Origin: Branchiostoma lanceolatum
Lineage: Eukaryota; Chordata; Leptocardii; Amphioxiformes; Branchiostomatidae
Assembly: GCF_035083965.1 (NCBI RefSeq)
Contig: NC_089732.1
Location: forward strand, 4,045,383 to 4,109,382
Direction: 5' to 3'
Length of the DNA stretch: 64,000 bases
In this document: positions 11,428-21,531 of the stretch, piece after piece
Layout of the letters: every line of letters begins with the position of its first letter
Position numbering within the stretch: position 1 is the first letter of the stretch
Notes under the pieces: model-generated
What the model was told of the DNA's origin: nothing
The model's input: the letters and a program-made list of their open reading frames with translations, nothing else
Databases searched by the model: none
Made by a program: the position numbers and the translations under genes

Positions 11428-11640
11428 ACTGCTTAGTCTACAAAGCCTACAGTCAGGAGTTCGCTACACCCAGACCCCGGGGAAGACCACCTAAGCGATG
11501 GAAAGACCAAATAGTGAAGGACACTGTGTTAAAAATTCGGGAAGCAGAGGCTAGGGCAAGGGACAGGACTACTTGGAAGAACCACCTGGAAAGCAAGGGG
11601 TCAGTTTCTGGCCTGTGCACGTAGGCAGGTAGGCAGGCAG
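11428..11640 (+). mobile_element. 5'-truncated LINE 3' end in unit A
   Basis: It encodes the C-terminal tail of a non-LTR retrotransposon ORF2: RGRPPKRWKDQI...IREAEARARDRTTW, the GRPxKRWxDD...A.DR..W pattern typical of the end of such polyproteins, followed by a stop and a (GGCA)n-like tail. The flanks GCAACTGCTCA (11417-11427 and 11641-11651) form an 11-bp target duplication. The uninterrupted site (gtaGCAACTGCTCAggccc) survives at about 3612-3626. Confidence 0.85.
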
Positions 11641-11983
11641 GCAACTGCTCAGACCCCTTATGTTTATATTCACACACACCATCTCCCCAGACGTTCATAG
11701 TTCACGCGCGCTGTCTGGTCGATCAAGTTCGCTCGAGATAATGTCGTCATGAACGTCCAATGGATGAGTTCTCTACAATCAGGTGATATCAGCCACGTCA
11801 CCAAAACTAGCTTCCCAGAACATAGGTCCTAACAGATCGTGCAGGGAATTTGAGAAACTTCACAGTCGGATTGAAACGACTAGTGAAGACGCACCATACA
11901 CAGCTTGCTTGTTTGTTTGTTTTTGTTTGTTAATTTGTTTGAGACTTAATCAGTTACCTTAACTATTGTTCAAAATCAATCTA

Positions 11984-12377
11984 CTGCACTTCCGGGACCC
12001 CAGAATCCTGCCACGTCCACATACATTTTGTAGGGAGTGTCTTTGGGCCACCAGACAACAGCCACTGAAGTGTCCAACCTGCCGCAGACAGGTCAAGGCG
12101 TGGACGGACTTAGGACCAACTTCTACGCCAACAACCTGCTGGACTTCGCCGCGGCCAAGAAAGGGGCGCCCAAAGAAATATTTCCCAACTTAGTAGAGGT
12201 TGTTTCCCACAGACTGCTTCAAAAACTTTATCGGAAACACCACAGCGCGATTCCAGTCCGACTTCACCCTGGCCGGGTGGGTCTTCACGCTCTGGGCAGT
12301 CATCTTCTTCTGGAACCTCATCTGGCACTTCTACGCGCTTACAACCATCCGTCGCACTGAGGTACAGAATGTTCACC
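11984..12377 (+). pseudogene. RING fragment fused to membrane-protein exon, copy A (frameshifted)
   Basis: The TRIM part starts inside the RING (LLHFRDPRILPRPHTFC, CPTC), lacks the initiator Met and first zinc ligands, and runs to FAAAKKGA. It then joins sequence matching intron 1 and exon 2 of the gene at 57058 (FTPAGWVFTLWAVIFFW-type exon at 59409). In copy A the captured exon is frameshifted after VEVVS, so it is dead as written. In the RING the histidine ligand context is kept but PCLH has become PRPH, losing a cysteine. Confidence 0.75.
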
Positions 12378-12620
12378 TTTGTCAACAAGGCTTCGTTAGT
12401 GTTCGTGTCTCTGTGTCTGTGCGTAACGTTCGTCGAGAACAGGGCTGTCCCGGACTCCGGCGGCGAAGAAACAGCGGACGACGTATCACAAGATGTGGCC
12501 GCAGGAAGTTCGTTTGAGGTCAACGTAGACCCTCCCCCCGAGAAACAGGTTGAAGACTCCGTCGGCGAAAAAACAGCGGACGACATACCAGGAGATTTTG
12601 GAGATAGTTGGATCACATAG
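12369..12620 (+). CDS. Small secreted acidic protein candidate, copy A
   Basis: 83 codons. The first about 26 residues look like a signal peptide (MFTFVNKAS, a hydrophobic LVFVSLCLCVTFV core, then ENRA before a predicted cut). The mature part is acidic with two internal repeats, DSGGEETADDVSQD and DSVGEKTADDIPGDFGDSWIT. A third repeat-like reading (QDSGGENSERPEDFGDSWLT) follows at about 12748-12840 behind a possible acceptor (GTGTCTATTAG). No recognised family. It could be a coding exon, or an ORF surviving by chance in a duplicated unit; copy B conserves frame and length. Confidence 0.4.
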   Translation: MFTFVNKASLVFVSLCLCVTFVENRAVPDSGGEETADDVSQDVAAGSSFEVNVDPPPEKQVEDSVGEKTADDIPGDFGDSWIT

Positions 12621-13320
12621 ATATCTACATATGATTCAATTATTCATGTTCAATACCTACAGCTACTATCATATTGCTTAGCTGTTTGTTGCTTTAATAA
12701 AATCGTACAGTCTTTGCTTGCAACTAAACAGTGCCCGTGTCTATTAGACCCTCCCCCTGAGACACAAGTTCAAGACTCCGGCGGTGAAAACAGCGAACGA
12801 CCAGAAGATTTTGGAGACAGTTGGCTGACTGACCCTCTCTCTACCCCTAGCAACTAACCGACCGCCATTTCACCGAACACTGACGGCCATCTTGGATTCT
12901 AGTTGAACGCCTACCCATGCTACGATAGTTCATTGGTAGTTTTAAAATATTTACTACCAAGTTACTTAATAGATATAATTACTTCAGTAACGCGATTAGA
13001 GTTGCGGTAATTTTGCTTTGAGGAAAAACTTGGCTAACATTGATCACAAAGCGAGGCAAATCTAGATTCTGGCAATGGTGTAGGAGAGAGGGGAAGTTTA
13101 GCACAGGATATATTATTTGTGTCCAAAGATGTTAAGTACAGGATCACATATAGATATCTACTTATGATTCAATTATCCATGTTTTATACCTACAGCTACT
13201 ATCATATTGCTTAGCTGTTTGTTTCTTTAATACAATCGCACAGTTTTTGCTTGCAACTAAACAGTGCCCGTGTCTTCTTTTCTATACTGTCTATATTGAA
13301 AGTCTATTGAAAGAGCTTAA

Positions 13321-13554
13321 CCCTTAAGCTGCCAGGTTTTTTAGCCAAGTAAAAATCAAAAATGTTCGACCCCTGATCTCCCTCACGAAACCCGCGAAAC
13401 GCCCGGCGGCGCTAACTCTCCTAACTTCCCGGCTTCGCGCGCTACACGCACGCAAAGCTGTTTTGTTCTGGGGAATACCATATCCCGGTTATAACCGGGT
13501 CCAGCACACAAGGCATATTTCTGTATCCCTAGTTAAGTCGGGACTGGCAGCTTA
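13321..13554. mobile_element. piggyBac-like MITE in unit A only
   Basis: 234 bp starting CCCTTAAGCTGCCAG and ending CTGGCAGCTTA, flanked by TTAA on both sides (13317-13320 and 13555-13558). The CCCT start and TTAA target are typical of piggyBac. Units B (near 15920) and C (near 18098) keep the empty site, AAAAGCTTAAACATG. The right end lacks the expected AGGG, a small terminal deletion. Confidence 0.8.
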
Positions 13555-14045
13555 TTAAACATGATACTGATAATGAAAGAACCAAAACATGTAAGATGGT
13601 TCCCCCATAACCTTCCAAAGTATAATGCATCCATGTTTCAGTGAACTGTAAACTGAACTGATATGTGATTATTAGCAGGTGAACAATGAACAATGACAGA
13701 ATAGAATGTCTCCGTAAGCTGTTTAAGTGTTTGTCTGCTGTTGTAATAAAAAATGAGGTTGTTTGGATCCTGACATCCTGACAACTAAGAAACAGAGTAA
13801 CTAATGGTGAGAAAAGGTGGATTGTTTTGTTCTGCTGTTTTCCAAATGTACCCATCATGTTGGTACAGTCTACCCACCTGTTGGCGCCTCGCCAAACCCA
13901 GTGAAACGACCTTTTATAACAAAGAGGGACGGACCAAGAAGCTTTGTTAGGGTTTGCTGCATGACATTGTGGCATACATTTTCAGGTACTGTAGTGTCAT
14001 GTAAACTATGTTCTTCAAATCCGATATTCACGTAGCAACTGCTCA

Positions 14046-14250
14046 ACTGCTTAGTCTACAAAGCCTACAGTCAGGAGTTCGCTACTCCCAGACCCCGGGG
14101 AAGGCCACCTAAGCGATGGAAAGACCAAATTGTGAAGGACACTGTGTTAAAAATTCGGGAAGCAGAGGCAAGGGCAAGGGACAGTACTGCTTGGAGGAAC
14201 CGCCTGGAAAGCAAGGGGCAAGTTTCTGGCCTCTGCACGTAGGCAGGCAG
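14046..14250 (+). mobile_element. 5'-truncated LINE 3' end in unit B
   Basis: Orthologous to the fragment at 11428-11640, with the same ORF2 C-terminal reading and the same flanking GCAACTGCTCA duplication (14035-14045, 14251-14261). It was inherited through the tandem duplication and is not a separate insertion. Confidence 0.85.
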
Positions 14251-14585
14251 GCAACTGCTCAGACCCCTTATGTTTATATTCACACACACTATCTCCCCAG
14301 ACGTTCATAGTTCACGCGCGCTGTCTGGTCGATCAAGTTCGCTCGAGATAATGTCGTCATGAACGTCCAATGGATGAGTTCTCTACAATCAGGTGATATC
14401 AGCCACGTCACCAAAACTAGCTTCCCAGAACATAGGTCCTAACAGATCGTGCAGGGAATTTGAGAAACTTCACAGTCGGATTGAAACGACTAGTGAAGAC
14501 GCACCATACAAGGCTTGTTTGTTTTGGTTTGTTAATTTGTTTGAGACTTAATCAGTTACCTTAATTATTGTTCAAAATCAATCTG

Positions 14586-14975
14586 CTGCACTTCCGGGAC
14601 CCCAGAATCCTGCCACGTCCACATACATTTTGTAGGGAGTGTCTTTGGGCCACCAGACAACAGCCGCTGAAGTGTCCAACCTGCCGCACACAGGTCAAGG
14701 CGTGGACGGACTTAGGACCAACTTCTACGCCAACAACCTGCTGGACTTCGCCGCGGCCAAGAAAGGGGCGCCCAAAGAAATATTTCCCAACTTAGTAGAA
14801 GTTGTTTCCACAGACTGGTTCAAAAACTTTATCGGAAACACCACAGCGAGGTTCCAGTTCGACTTCACCCCGGCCGGGTGGGTCTTCACGCTCTGGGCAG
14901 TCATCTTCTTCTGGAACCTCATCTGGCACTTCTACGCGCTTACAACCATCCGTCGCACTGAGGTACAGAATGTTC
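14586..14975 (+). pseudogene. RING fragment fused to membrane-protein exon, copy B (frame open)
   Basis: From ATG 14639 the frame stays open through GVDGLRTNFYANNLLDFAAAKKGA (TRIM) into IFPNLVEVVSTDWFKNF and the hydrophobic exon ARFQFDFTPAGWVFTLWAVIFFW..HFYALTTI, and on to 15157. The bases at the junction match the intron before 59409 (ATATTTCCCAAYTTA... TTCCACAG), so the intron end has become coding here. The RING is truncated and cannot be functional. If translated, this would give a small membrane-anchored peptide. Confidence 0.65.
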
Positions 14976-15224
14976 ACCTTTGTCAACAAGGCTTCGTTAG
15001 CGTTCGTGTGCGTGTCTCTGTGTCTGTGCGTAACGTTCGTCGAGAACAGGGCTGTCCCGGACTCCGGCGGCGAAGAAACAGCGGACGACGTATCACAAGA
15101 TGTGGCAGGAAGTTCGGTAGAGGTCAACGTAGACCCTCCCCCCGAGAAACAGGTTGAAGACTCCGTCGGCGAAAAAACAGCGGACGACATACCAGGAGAG
15201 TTTGGAGATAGTTGGATCACATAG
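14970..15224 (+). CDS. Small secreted acidic protein candidate, copy B
   Basis: 84 codons, alignable end to end with the ORF at 12369-12620 despite in-frame indels (extra CV in the signal core, one residue fewer after SQDV). Indels kept in multiples of three are weak evidence of coding constraint. The signal-like start and the GDSWIT end are conserved. It overlaps the 3' end of the RING/membrane fusion in another frame. Confidence 0.4.
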   Translation: MFTFVNKASLAFVCVSLCLCVTFVENRAVPDSGGEETADDVSQDVAGSSVEVNVDPPPEKQVEDSVGEKTADDIPGEFGDSWIT

Positions 15225-16420
15225 ATATCTACATATGATTCAATTATTCATGTTCAATACCTACAGCTACTATCATATTGCTTAGCTGTTTGTTGCTTTA
15301 ATAAAATCGTACAGTCTTTGCTTGCAACTAAACAGTGCCCGTGTCTATTAGACCCTCCCCCTGAGACACAGGTTCAAGACTCCGGCGGTGAAAACAGCGA
15401 ACGGCCAGAAGATTTTGGAGACAGTTGGCTGACTGACCCTCTCTCTACCCCTAGCAACTAACCGACCGCCATTTCACCGAACACTGACGGCCATCCTGGA
15501 TTCTAGTTGAACGCCTACCCATGCTACGATAGTTCATTGGTAGTTTAAAAATATTTACTACCAAGTTACTTAATAAATATAATTACTTCAGTAACGCGAT
15601 TAGAGTTACGATAATTTTGCTTTGAGGAAAAACTTGGCTAACATTGATCACAAAGCGAGGCAAATCTAGATTCTGGCAATGGTGTAGGAGAGAGGGGAAG
15701 TTTAGCACACGATATATTATTTGTGTCCAAAGATATTAAGTACAGGATCACATATAGATATCTACTTATGATTCAATTATCCATGTTTTATACCTACAGC
15801 TACTATCATATTGCTTAGCTGTTTGTTGCTTTAATACAATCGTACAGTTTTTGCTTGCAACTAAACAGTGTCCGTGTCTTCTTTTCTATACTGTCTATAT
15901 TGAAAGTCTATTGAAAAAGCTTAAACATGATACTGATAATGAAAGAACCAAAGCATGTAAGATGGTTCCCCCATAACCTTCCAAATTATACTTCATCCAT
16001 GTTTCAGTGAACTATAAACTGAACTGATATGTGAAAAATCAAAGAATATTAACAGGCGAACAATGACAGAATAGAACGTCCGTAAGCTGTCTTAGTGTTT
16101 GTCTCCTGCTCTAATCCAACATGAGGTTGTTTGGATCCTAACAACTAACAAGCAGACTAACTGATGGTAATTAAAAGGTATCTAGTGGATTAACATTGTT
16201 TTTGTCTGCTGTTTTCCAAATTTAGCCCCATATCATGTTAGCACAGTCTACATCACCTGTTGGCGCCTCGCCAAACCCAGTGAAACGACCTTTTAAAACA
16301 AAGAGGGACGGACCAAGAAGCTTTGTTAGGGGTTAATGCATGACATTGTGGTATACATTTTCAGGTACTGTAGTGTCATGTAAACTGTGTTCTTCAAATC
16401 CGATATTCACGTAGCAACTG

Positions 16421-16629
16421 CTTAGTCTACAAAGCCTACAGTCAGGAGTTCCCCACCCCCAGACCCCGGGGAAGACCATCTAAGCGATGGAAAGACCAGA
16501 TTGTGAAAGACACTGGGTTAAACATTCGGGAAGCAGAGGCAAGGGCAAGGGACAGGACTTCTTGGAGGAACCACCTGAAGAGCAAGGGACCAGTTTCTGG
16601 CCTGTGCACGTAGGCAGGTAGGCAGGCAG
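16421..16629 (+). mobile_element. 5'-truncated LINE 3' end in unit C
   Basis: Third copy of the LINE fragment, with the reading RGRPSKRWKDQI...IREAEARARDRTSW. The left target duplication has lost 8 bp relative to units A and B. Confidence 0.8.
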
Positions 16630-16968
16630 GCAACTGCTTAGACCCCTTATGTTTATATTCACACACACCATCTCCCCAGACGTTCAAAGTCCACGCGCGC
16701 TGTCTGGTCGATCAAGTTCGTTCGAGATAATGTCGTCATGAACGTCCAATGGATGAGTTCTCTACAATCAGGTGATATCAGCCACGTCACCAAAACTAGC
16801 TTCCCAGAACATAGGTCCTAACAGATCGTGCAGGGAATTTGAGAAACTTTACAGTCGGATTGAAACGACTAGTGAAGACGCACCATACAAGGCTTGTTTG
16901 TTTGTTTTGGTTTGTTAATTTGTTTGAGACTTAATCAGTTACCTTAACTATTGTTCAAAATCAATCTA

Positions 16969-17370
16969 CTGCACTTCCGGGACCCCAGAATCCTGCCACG
17001 TCTACCGTGACATTTTGTAGGGAGTGTCTTTGGGCCACCAGACAACAGCCGCTGAAGTGTCCAACCTGCCGCAGACAGGTCAAGGCGTGGACGGACTTAG
17101 GACCAACTTCTACGCCAACAACCTGCTGGACTTCGCCGCGGCCAAGAAAGGGGCGCCCAAAGAAATATTTCCCAACTTAGTAGAAGTTGCTTCCACAGAC
17201 TGTGCTTCAAAAACTTTATCGGAAACACCACAGCGCGGTTCCAGTTCGACTTCACCCCGGCCGGGTGGGTGTTCACGCTCTGGGCAGTCATCTTCTTCTG
17301 GAACCTCATCTGCCTGATCTGGCACTTCTACGCGCTTACAACCATCCGTCGCACTGAGGTTTAGAATGTT
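16969..17370 (+). pseudogene. RING fragment fused to membrane-protein exon, copy C
   Basis: Same structure as copies A and B, from the truncated RING to FAAAKKGAPKEIFPNLVEVAS. A base insertion at the exon start (GACTGTGCTTC) shifts the captured exon out of frame. The RING is truncated. Confidence 0.7.
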
Positions 17371-17548
17371 CACCATTGTCAACAAGGCTTCGTTAGTGTT
17401 CGTGTGCGTGTCTCTGTGTCTGTGCGTAACGTTCGTCGAGAACAGGGCTGTCCCAGACTCCGGCGGCGAAGAAACAGCGGACGACGTATCACAAGATGTG
17501 GCAGGAAGTTCGTTTGAGGCCAACCTAGACCCGCCCTCCGAGACATAG
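17366..17548 (+). pseudogene. Truncated secreted-type ORF, copy C
   Basis: 60 codons: the same signal-like start and DSGGEETADDVSQDV, then a stop after DPPSET. Sequence beyond the stop matches the third repeat of copies A and B, so an internal deletion removed the middle repeat and broke the frame. Confidence 0.5.
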
Positions 17549-18463
17549 GTTCAAGACTCCGGCGGTGTAAAAACAGTGAACGACATACCAGAGATAATTT
17601 TGGAAATAGTTGGCTGACTGACCCTCTCTCTACCCCTAGCAACTAATACCGACCGCCATTTCGCCGAACACTGACGGCCATCTTGGAGTCTAGTTGAACG
17701 CCTACCCGTGCTACGATAGTTCATTGACATTTTCAAAATATTCACTACCAAGTTACTTATAATTACTTCAGTAACGCGATTAGAGTTACAATAATTTTGC
17801 TTAGAGGAAAAATTTGGCTAACATCGATCACAAAGCGAGGCAAATCTAGATTCTGGCAATGGTGTAGGAGAGAGGGGAAGTTTAGCACAGGATTATTTGT
17901 GTCCAAAGATGTTAAGTACAGGATCATATAGATATCTACTTATGATTTAATTATACATGTTAGATACCTACAGCTACTATCATATTGCTTAGCTGTTTGT
18001 TGCTTTAATGCAATCGTACGGTTTTTGCTTGCAACTAAACAGTGCCCGTGTCTTCTTTTCTATACTGTCTATATTGAAAGTCTATTGAAAAAGCTTAAAC
18101 ATGATACTGATAATGAAAGAACCAAAACATTTAAGATGGTTCCCCCATAACCTTCCAAAGTATAATGCATCCATGTTTCAGTGAACTGTAAACTGAACTG
18201 ATATGTGATTATTAGCAGGTGAACAATGAACAATGACAGAATAGAATGTATCCGTAAGCTGTTTTAGTGTTTGTCTGCTGTTGTAATAAAAAAATGAGGT
18301 TGTTTGGATCCTGACATCCTGACAAGTAAGAAACAGAGTAACTAATGGTGAGAAAAGGTGGATTGTTTTGGTCTCCTGTTTTCCAAATTTACCCCCCATA
18401 TCATGTTGGTACAGTCTACCCACCTGTTGGCGCCTCGCCAAACCCAGTGAAACGACCTTTTAA

Positions 18464-18947
18464 AGGCATCCAGAGCATTTTATGAGGCTTGAAACTTTAA
18501 TAAAAAAACTCAAATTTCTAGTCATTCCTACAGATAGTACGTTTCAATAACACTACACCATTACATATCAAAATATAATAGCAAAGATACGATGTCGTTG
18601 TGTGGTGAGAACTGATAGAAAATCCAAACCCGAATAGACTGATCCTGACTGTCCATCACAATTAGAGAGTGACTGCATGTCCGTCAAATATTTGCATTTT
18701 TATGTTTGTAATTTGCATTTCTACGTTTTGACGGAGGTGGGCGGGGCTATGTTATTTACAGTATTTACAGTAGGCGCGTGAAACAAAACGATGAACATGT
18801 AGATTTTTTTGTGCCGTTTTTGCGCACCTTTGAAAAGAAATCCGAACGAAAATGTGGTAAACAGTGGCATTACCTTTCAATTTCATAAAGATTACACCAA
18901 CTAAAATATTTCCAATTTCCAAGTCTTATAAAATGCTCTGGGTGCCT
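18464..18947. mobile_element. 484-bp TTAA-flanked inverted-repeat element
   Basis: It starts AGGCATCCAGAGCATTTTAT and ends ATAAAATGCTCTGGGTGCCT, about 30-bp imperfect terminal inverted repeats, between TTAA duplications (18460-18463 and 18948-18951). The flanks could also be read as TTTAAA. Empty sites (GACCTTTTAAAACAAAGAG) are present at about 11290, 13910 and 16288. No transposase is encoded. Confidence 0.85.
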
Positions 18948-19099
18948 TTAAAACAAAGGGGACGGACCAAGAAACTTTGTTAGGGGTTGCTGCATGACAT
19001 TGTGGTATGCATTTTCAGGTACTGTAGTGTCATTTGAACTGTATTCTTCAAATCCGATATTGATAAACGTAGCAACTACTCGAGCCCTGTATATATTCA

Positions 19100-19356
19100 T
19101 ATCACCCTCACCCAAAAGGTTCAGAGTTCACGCGCACTGCCTTGTGGATCAAGTTCGCTCAAAACAATGTCGTCATCATGTATCACCTAGCAACGTGTTT
19201 GCTGTAGTCACGTGACGTGAGTCACCTCACCGAAACCAACTTCTAGGAAGAAGCGGGACAGAAACTCAACAGCCTCACTAAGAGCTAGACGTGTCGACGA
19301 TTCTCTATATATTCGGTCAGTGTGAAGTTCTAGAAGATAAGTCCTAGCTCTGGAAG
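19100..19356 (+). promoter_or_regulatory. 5' flank and putative core promoter of TRIM-NHL gene 3
   Basis: Best preserved of the duplicated TRIM promoters. GTCACGTGACGTGAGTCACC at about 19206-19226 combines an E-box (CACGTG), a CRE half (TGACG) and an AP-1-like TGAGTCA. CTCTATATATTCGGTCAGTG near 19303-19322 is a TATA-like box with a TCAGT initiator. Motifs are seen; function is inferred. Confidence 0.45.
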
Positions 19357-21531
19357 ATGGCGAGTTACATGCCAGAAGACTTTGACGACCAGTTCCTGAC
19401 GTGCCCAGTCTGTATGCTGCAGTTCCGGGACCCCAAAATCCTACCATGTCTGCACACCTTTTGCAAGGGGTGTCTGGAAGAATGGGCCACCAAACAACAG
19501 CCGCTGGAGTGTCCAACCTGCCGCACACAAGTCAGTCTACCAGACCAAGGTGTGGAGGGACTCAGGACCAACTTCTACGTCAACAACCTGTTGGACTTCG
19601 CGGCGGCCAAGAAAGGGGCGGAGCCAGGTGTACCGTGCCAGGTGTGCGAGGGGAATGTGGAGGGGTCAAAGTCGTGGTGTGCAGATTGCGCCGTGTTGCT
19701 CTGTCAGTCGTGCACTGCCGTACACCGGAAACTTCCATGTTCTAAAGACCACGAAGTTACCCCTGAAGAAACCCTGAAGGCCGAGGAAGCTATTAGCAAT
19801 TTCCATCGTAAACGACACTGCGACAAACACAAGAAGTACGAACTAGAATTCTACTGTGAGAGCTGTAACGCTTTGGTTTGCACAGCGTGCACAGTGGTCG
19901 ACCACCGACCGGGCAAAGATCACAATCCGGTGGAAATCGCCACCGTCGCTCAGCAAAGGAAAGAAACACTACAAGCACTTCTACAAGACATAGATCCACG
20001 ACTGATGGAAATACAGGCATCAGTCAAGGAAGTTGAAAGGAAGATGGCAAACCTAATGCCCTCGAAAGAAGCAGCTACAAACCAAGCCAAGGCGTATTTC
20101 CGCCAACTTGTTGACCTTCTGCAAAAGCGTGAAAAGGAGATTTTGAGGCAAATTGACGAACAATGCCGAGCCGATGGCAAGGCTCTGCAGACAAAGAAGG
20201 AAGCGATAGAGTTTGAGTTGGCCGGACTGACGAGCGCACAAACGTTCTGTCAACAAGCCGTAGAACGCGGAAGTGACGTGCACATTCTGGAGGTGGGAAA
20301 CCAAGTCAAAACAAGGGTAGAAACTCTGCTGGCAAAAGAACTGGACCTGGAGTCTGACTGGAGCGAGTTTCAGTTCGTCGAGAACACGGCTGTCACGGAC
20401 TTTGAGAAAGAGGTTAAAGATTTAGGCGGCGTAAAAACAAAGATCGACGTTTCGAAGTGCAAAGTTGTTGTGAAGCCAGCAGTTCAGGGATTTCAGTGTG
20501 TCGCCGTACTGACGACAGTGAATAAAGAAGGCCGTCCGTGTGTTACAAACAGTAAAGCCGTCACAACCAACATGAAGGACCCGTCTGGGACCGACGTCCC
20601 GACGCAACTACAGATGAAAAACGCGGGCGTGTGGGAAATATCGTATGTACCCCAGGTCACCGGCAATCACAGGTTAGAGGTCAAGGTGAACTCACAACAG
20701 GTGTCAGGAAGTCCGTTTGATGTTGACGTAAAGGGGAGGGACACACCTATGTTAACTATCGGACAGAAGGGTAGTGGGGTGGGGGAATTGAACCTTCCGG
20801 TAGGTGTCGCGGTTGACAACGGAGGCAACATTGCAGTGGTGGAGCGAGGTAACAAGCGGGTTCAGATATTCGATGTAGAAACAGGTCAGTCTTTGAGCAG
20901 CTTTCCTGTTGATGGTGAGAATCCGTACGGTATTGATGTTGAATCAGATGGAATGTTTCTTGTGACGTCGTGGGGTCAAAATTTTGCCTTAAGACGCTAC
21001 GCAAAGGAAGGCAGACTTTTGAACACCTTCAAGCCAGACTGCATGCGCTATCCACTCGGAGTGACAGTTCTAAAGGACGGCCGCATGGTGGTGGCGGACG
21101 GGCAGCATAAGTCCTGTCTCCTCCTGCAGCCTGACGGGAGCTTCATCCGGGAGATCGGCAGGGGGAAGCTGCTGTTTCCGAAGTTTGTGTCGGTTGACGA
21201 GTCACGTGATGTGATAATCGTCACGGATGAGACCGGACACAAAGTACTCGTGTTTGACCTAGACGGCAACCCAAAGTTCAATTTTGGCCAGGAAGGACAG
21301 AATGATGGGGAATTTCAAAATCCAAATGGTGTAACGTTCGACCCGGCCGGTAACATCATCGTCGGGGATTGTGCCGGCCGTGTACAGGTGTTCGGCCCTG
21401 ACAGGACTTTCATGCGGAAAGTGGGAACAGTTCAAGGCGGATATGCCAGCGGCATCGCAATAACCCCTGAAGGCTACATAGCGGTGGCGTGTTTTCGTGG
21501 ACATTGTGTAGAACTCTACAGGTACAAGTGA
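19357..21531 (+). CDS. TRIM-NHL protein 3, intronless
   Basis: 724 codons with the same order as the gene at 268: RING (CPVCMLQF..., CLHTFC, CPTC), B-box 1, B-box 2 (CHxC-type CDKH...C..C), coiled coil, filamin repeat ending GSPFDVDVKG, and an NHL propeller beginning IGQKGSGVGELNLPVGVAVDNGGNI and ending GYIAVACFRGHCVELYRYK. All zinc ligands and the full propeller are present, so it looks functional as a TRIM C-VII type E3 ubiquitin ligase. It is the closest relative in the window to the scaffold of the TRIM-RanBP2 chimera. Start MASYMPEDF aligns with the other copies. Confidence 0.92.
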   Translation: MASYMPEDFDDQFLTCPVCMLQFRDPKILPCLHTFCKGCLEEWATKQQPLECPTCRTQVSLPDQGVEGLRTNFYVNNLLDFAAAKKGAEPGVPCQVCEGNVEGSKSWCADCAVLLCQSCTAVHRKLPCSKDHEVTPEETLKAEEAISNFHRKRHCDKHKKYELEFYCESCNALVCTACTVVDHRPGKDHNPVEIATVAQQRKETLQALLQDIDPRLMEIQASVKEVERKMANLMPSKEAATNQAKAYFRQLVDLLQKREKEILRQIDEQCRADGKALQTKKEAIEFELAGLTSAQTFCQQAVERGSDVHILEVGNQVKTRVETLLAKELDLESDWSEFQFVENTAVTDFEKEVKDLGGVKTKIDVSKCKVVVKPAVQGFQCVAVLTTVNKEGRPCVTNSKAVTTNMKDPSGTDVPTQLQMKNAGVWEISYVPQVTGNHRLEVKVNSQQVSGSPFDVDVKGRDTPMLTIGQKGSGVGELNLPVGVAVDNGGNIAVVERGNKRVQIFDVETGQSLSSFPVDGENPYGIDVESDGMFLVTSWGQNFALRRYAKEGRLLNTFKPDCMRYPLGVTVLKDGRMVVADGQHKSCLLLQPDGSFIREIGRGKLLFPKFVSVDESRDVIIVTDETGHKVLVFDLDGNPKFNFGQEGQNDGEFQNPNGVTFDPAGNIIVGDCAGRVQVFGPDRTFMRKVGTVQGGYASGIAITPEGYIAVACFRGHCVELYRYK

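Larger units (their letters stand above)
11221..13842 (+). repeat. Tandem unit A: TRIM promoter, RING fragment, captured membrane exon, small ORF
   Basis: First of three tandem units delimited by the CAAATTTACCCC...GTTGGTACAG landmark (11221, 13843, 16217, 18383). Each contains, in order, a TRIM spacer, a LINE 3' fragment with target duplication, the TRIM 5' flank, a truncated RING reading, an exon-derived segment, a small secreted-type ORF and 3' sequence. Unit A is longer than B mainly because of a 234-bp element at 13321-13554. Confidence 0.85.
13843..16216 (+). repeat. Tandem unit B
   Basis: Second copy of the unit described for 11221-13842. It lacks the 234-bp TTAA element and best preserves the reading frame of the RING/membrane-exon fusion. 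Confidence 0.85.
16217..18382 (+). repeat. Tandem unit C
   Basis: Third and most reduced unit. Its small ORF is cut short and the two DSGGE-type repeats are collapsed into one, as expected from a deletion between direct repeats. Confidence 0.8.
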
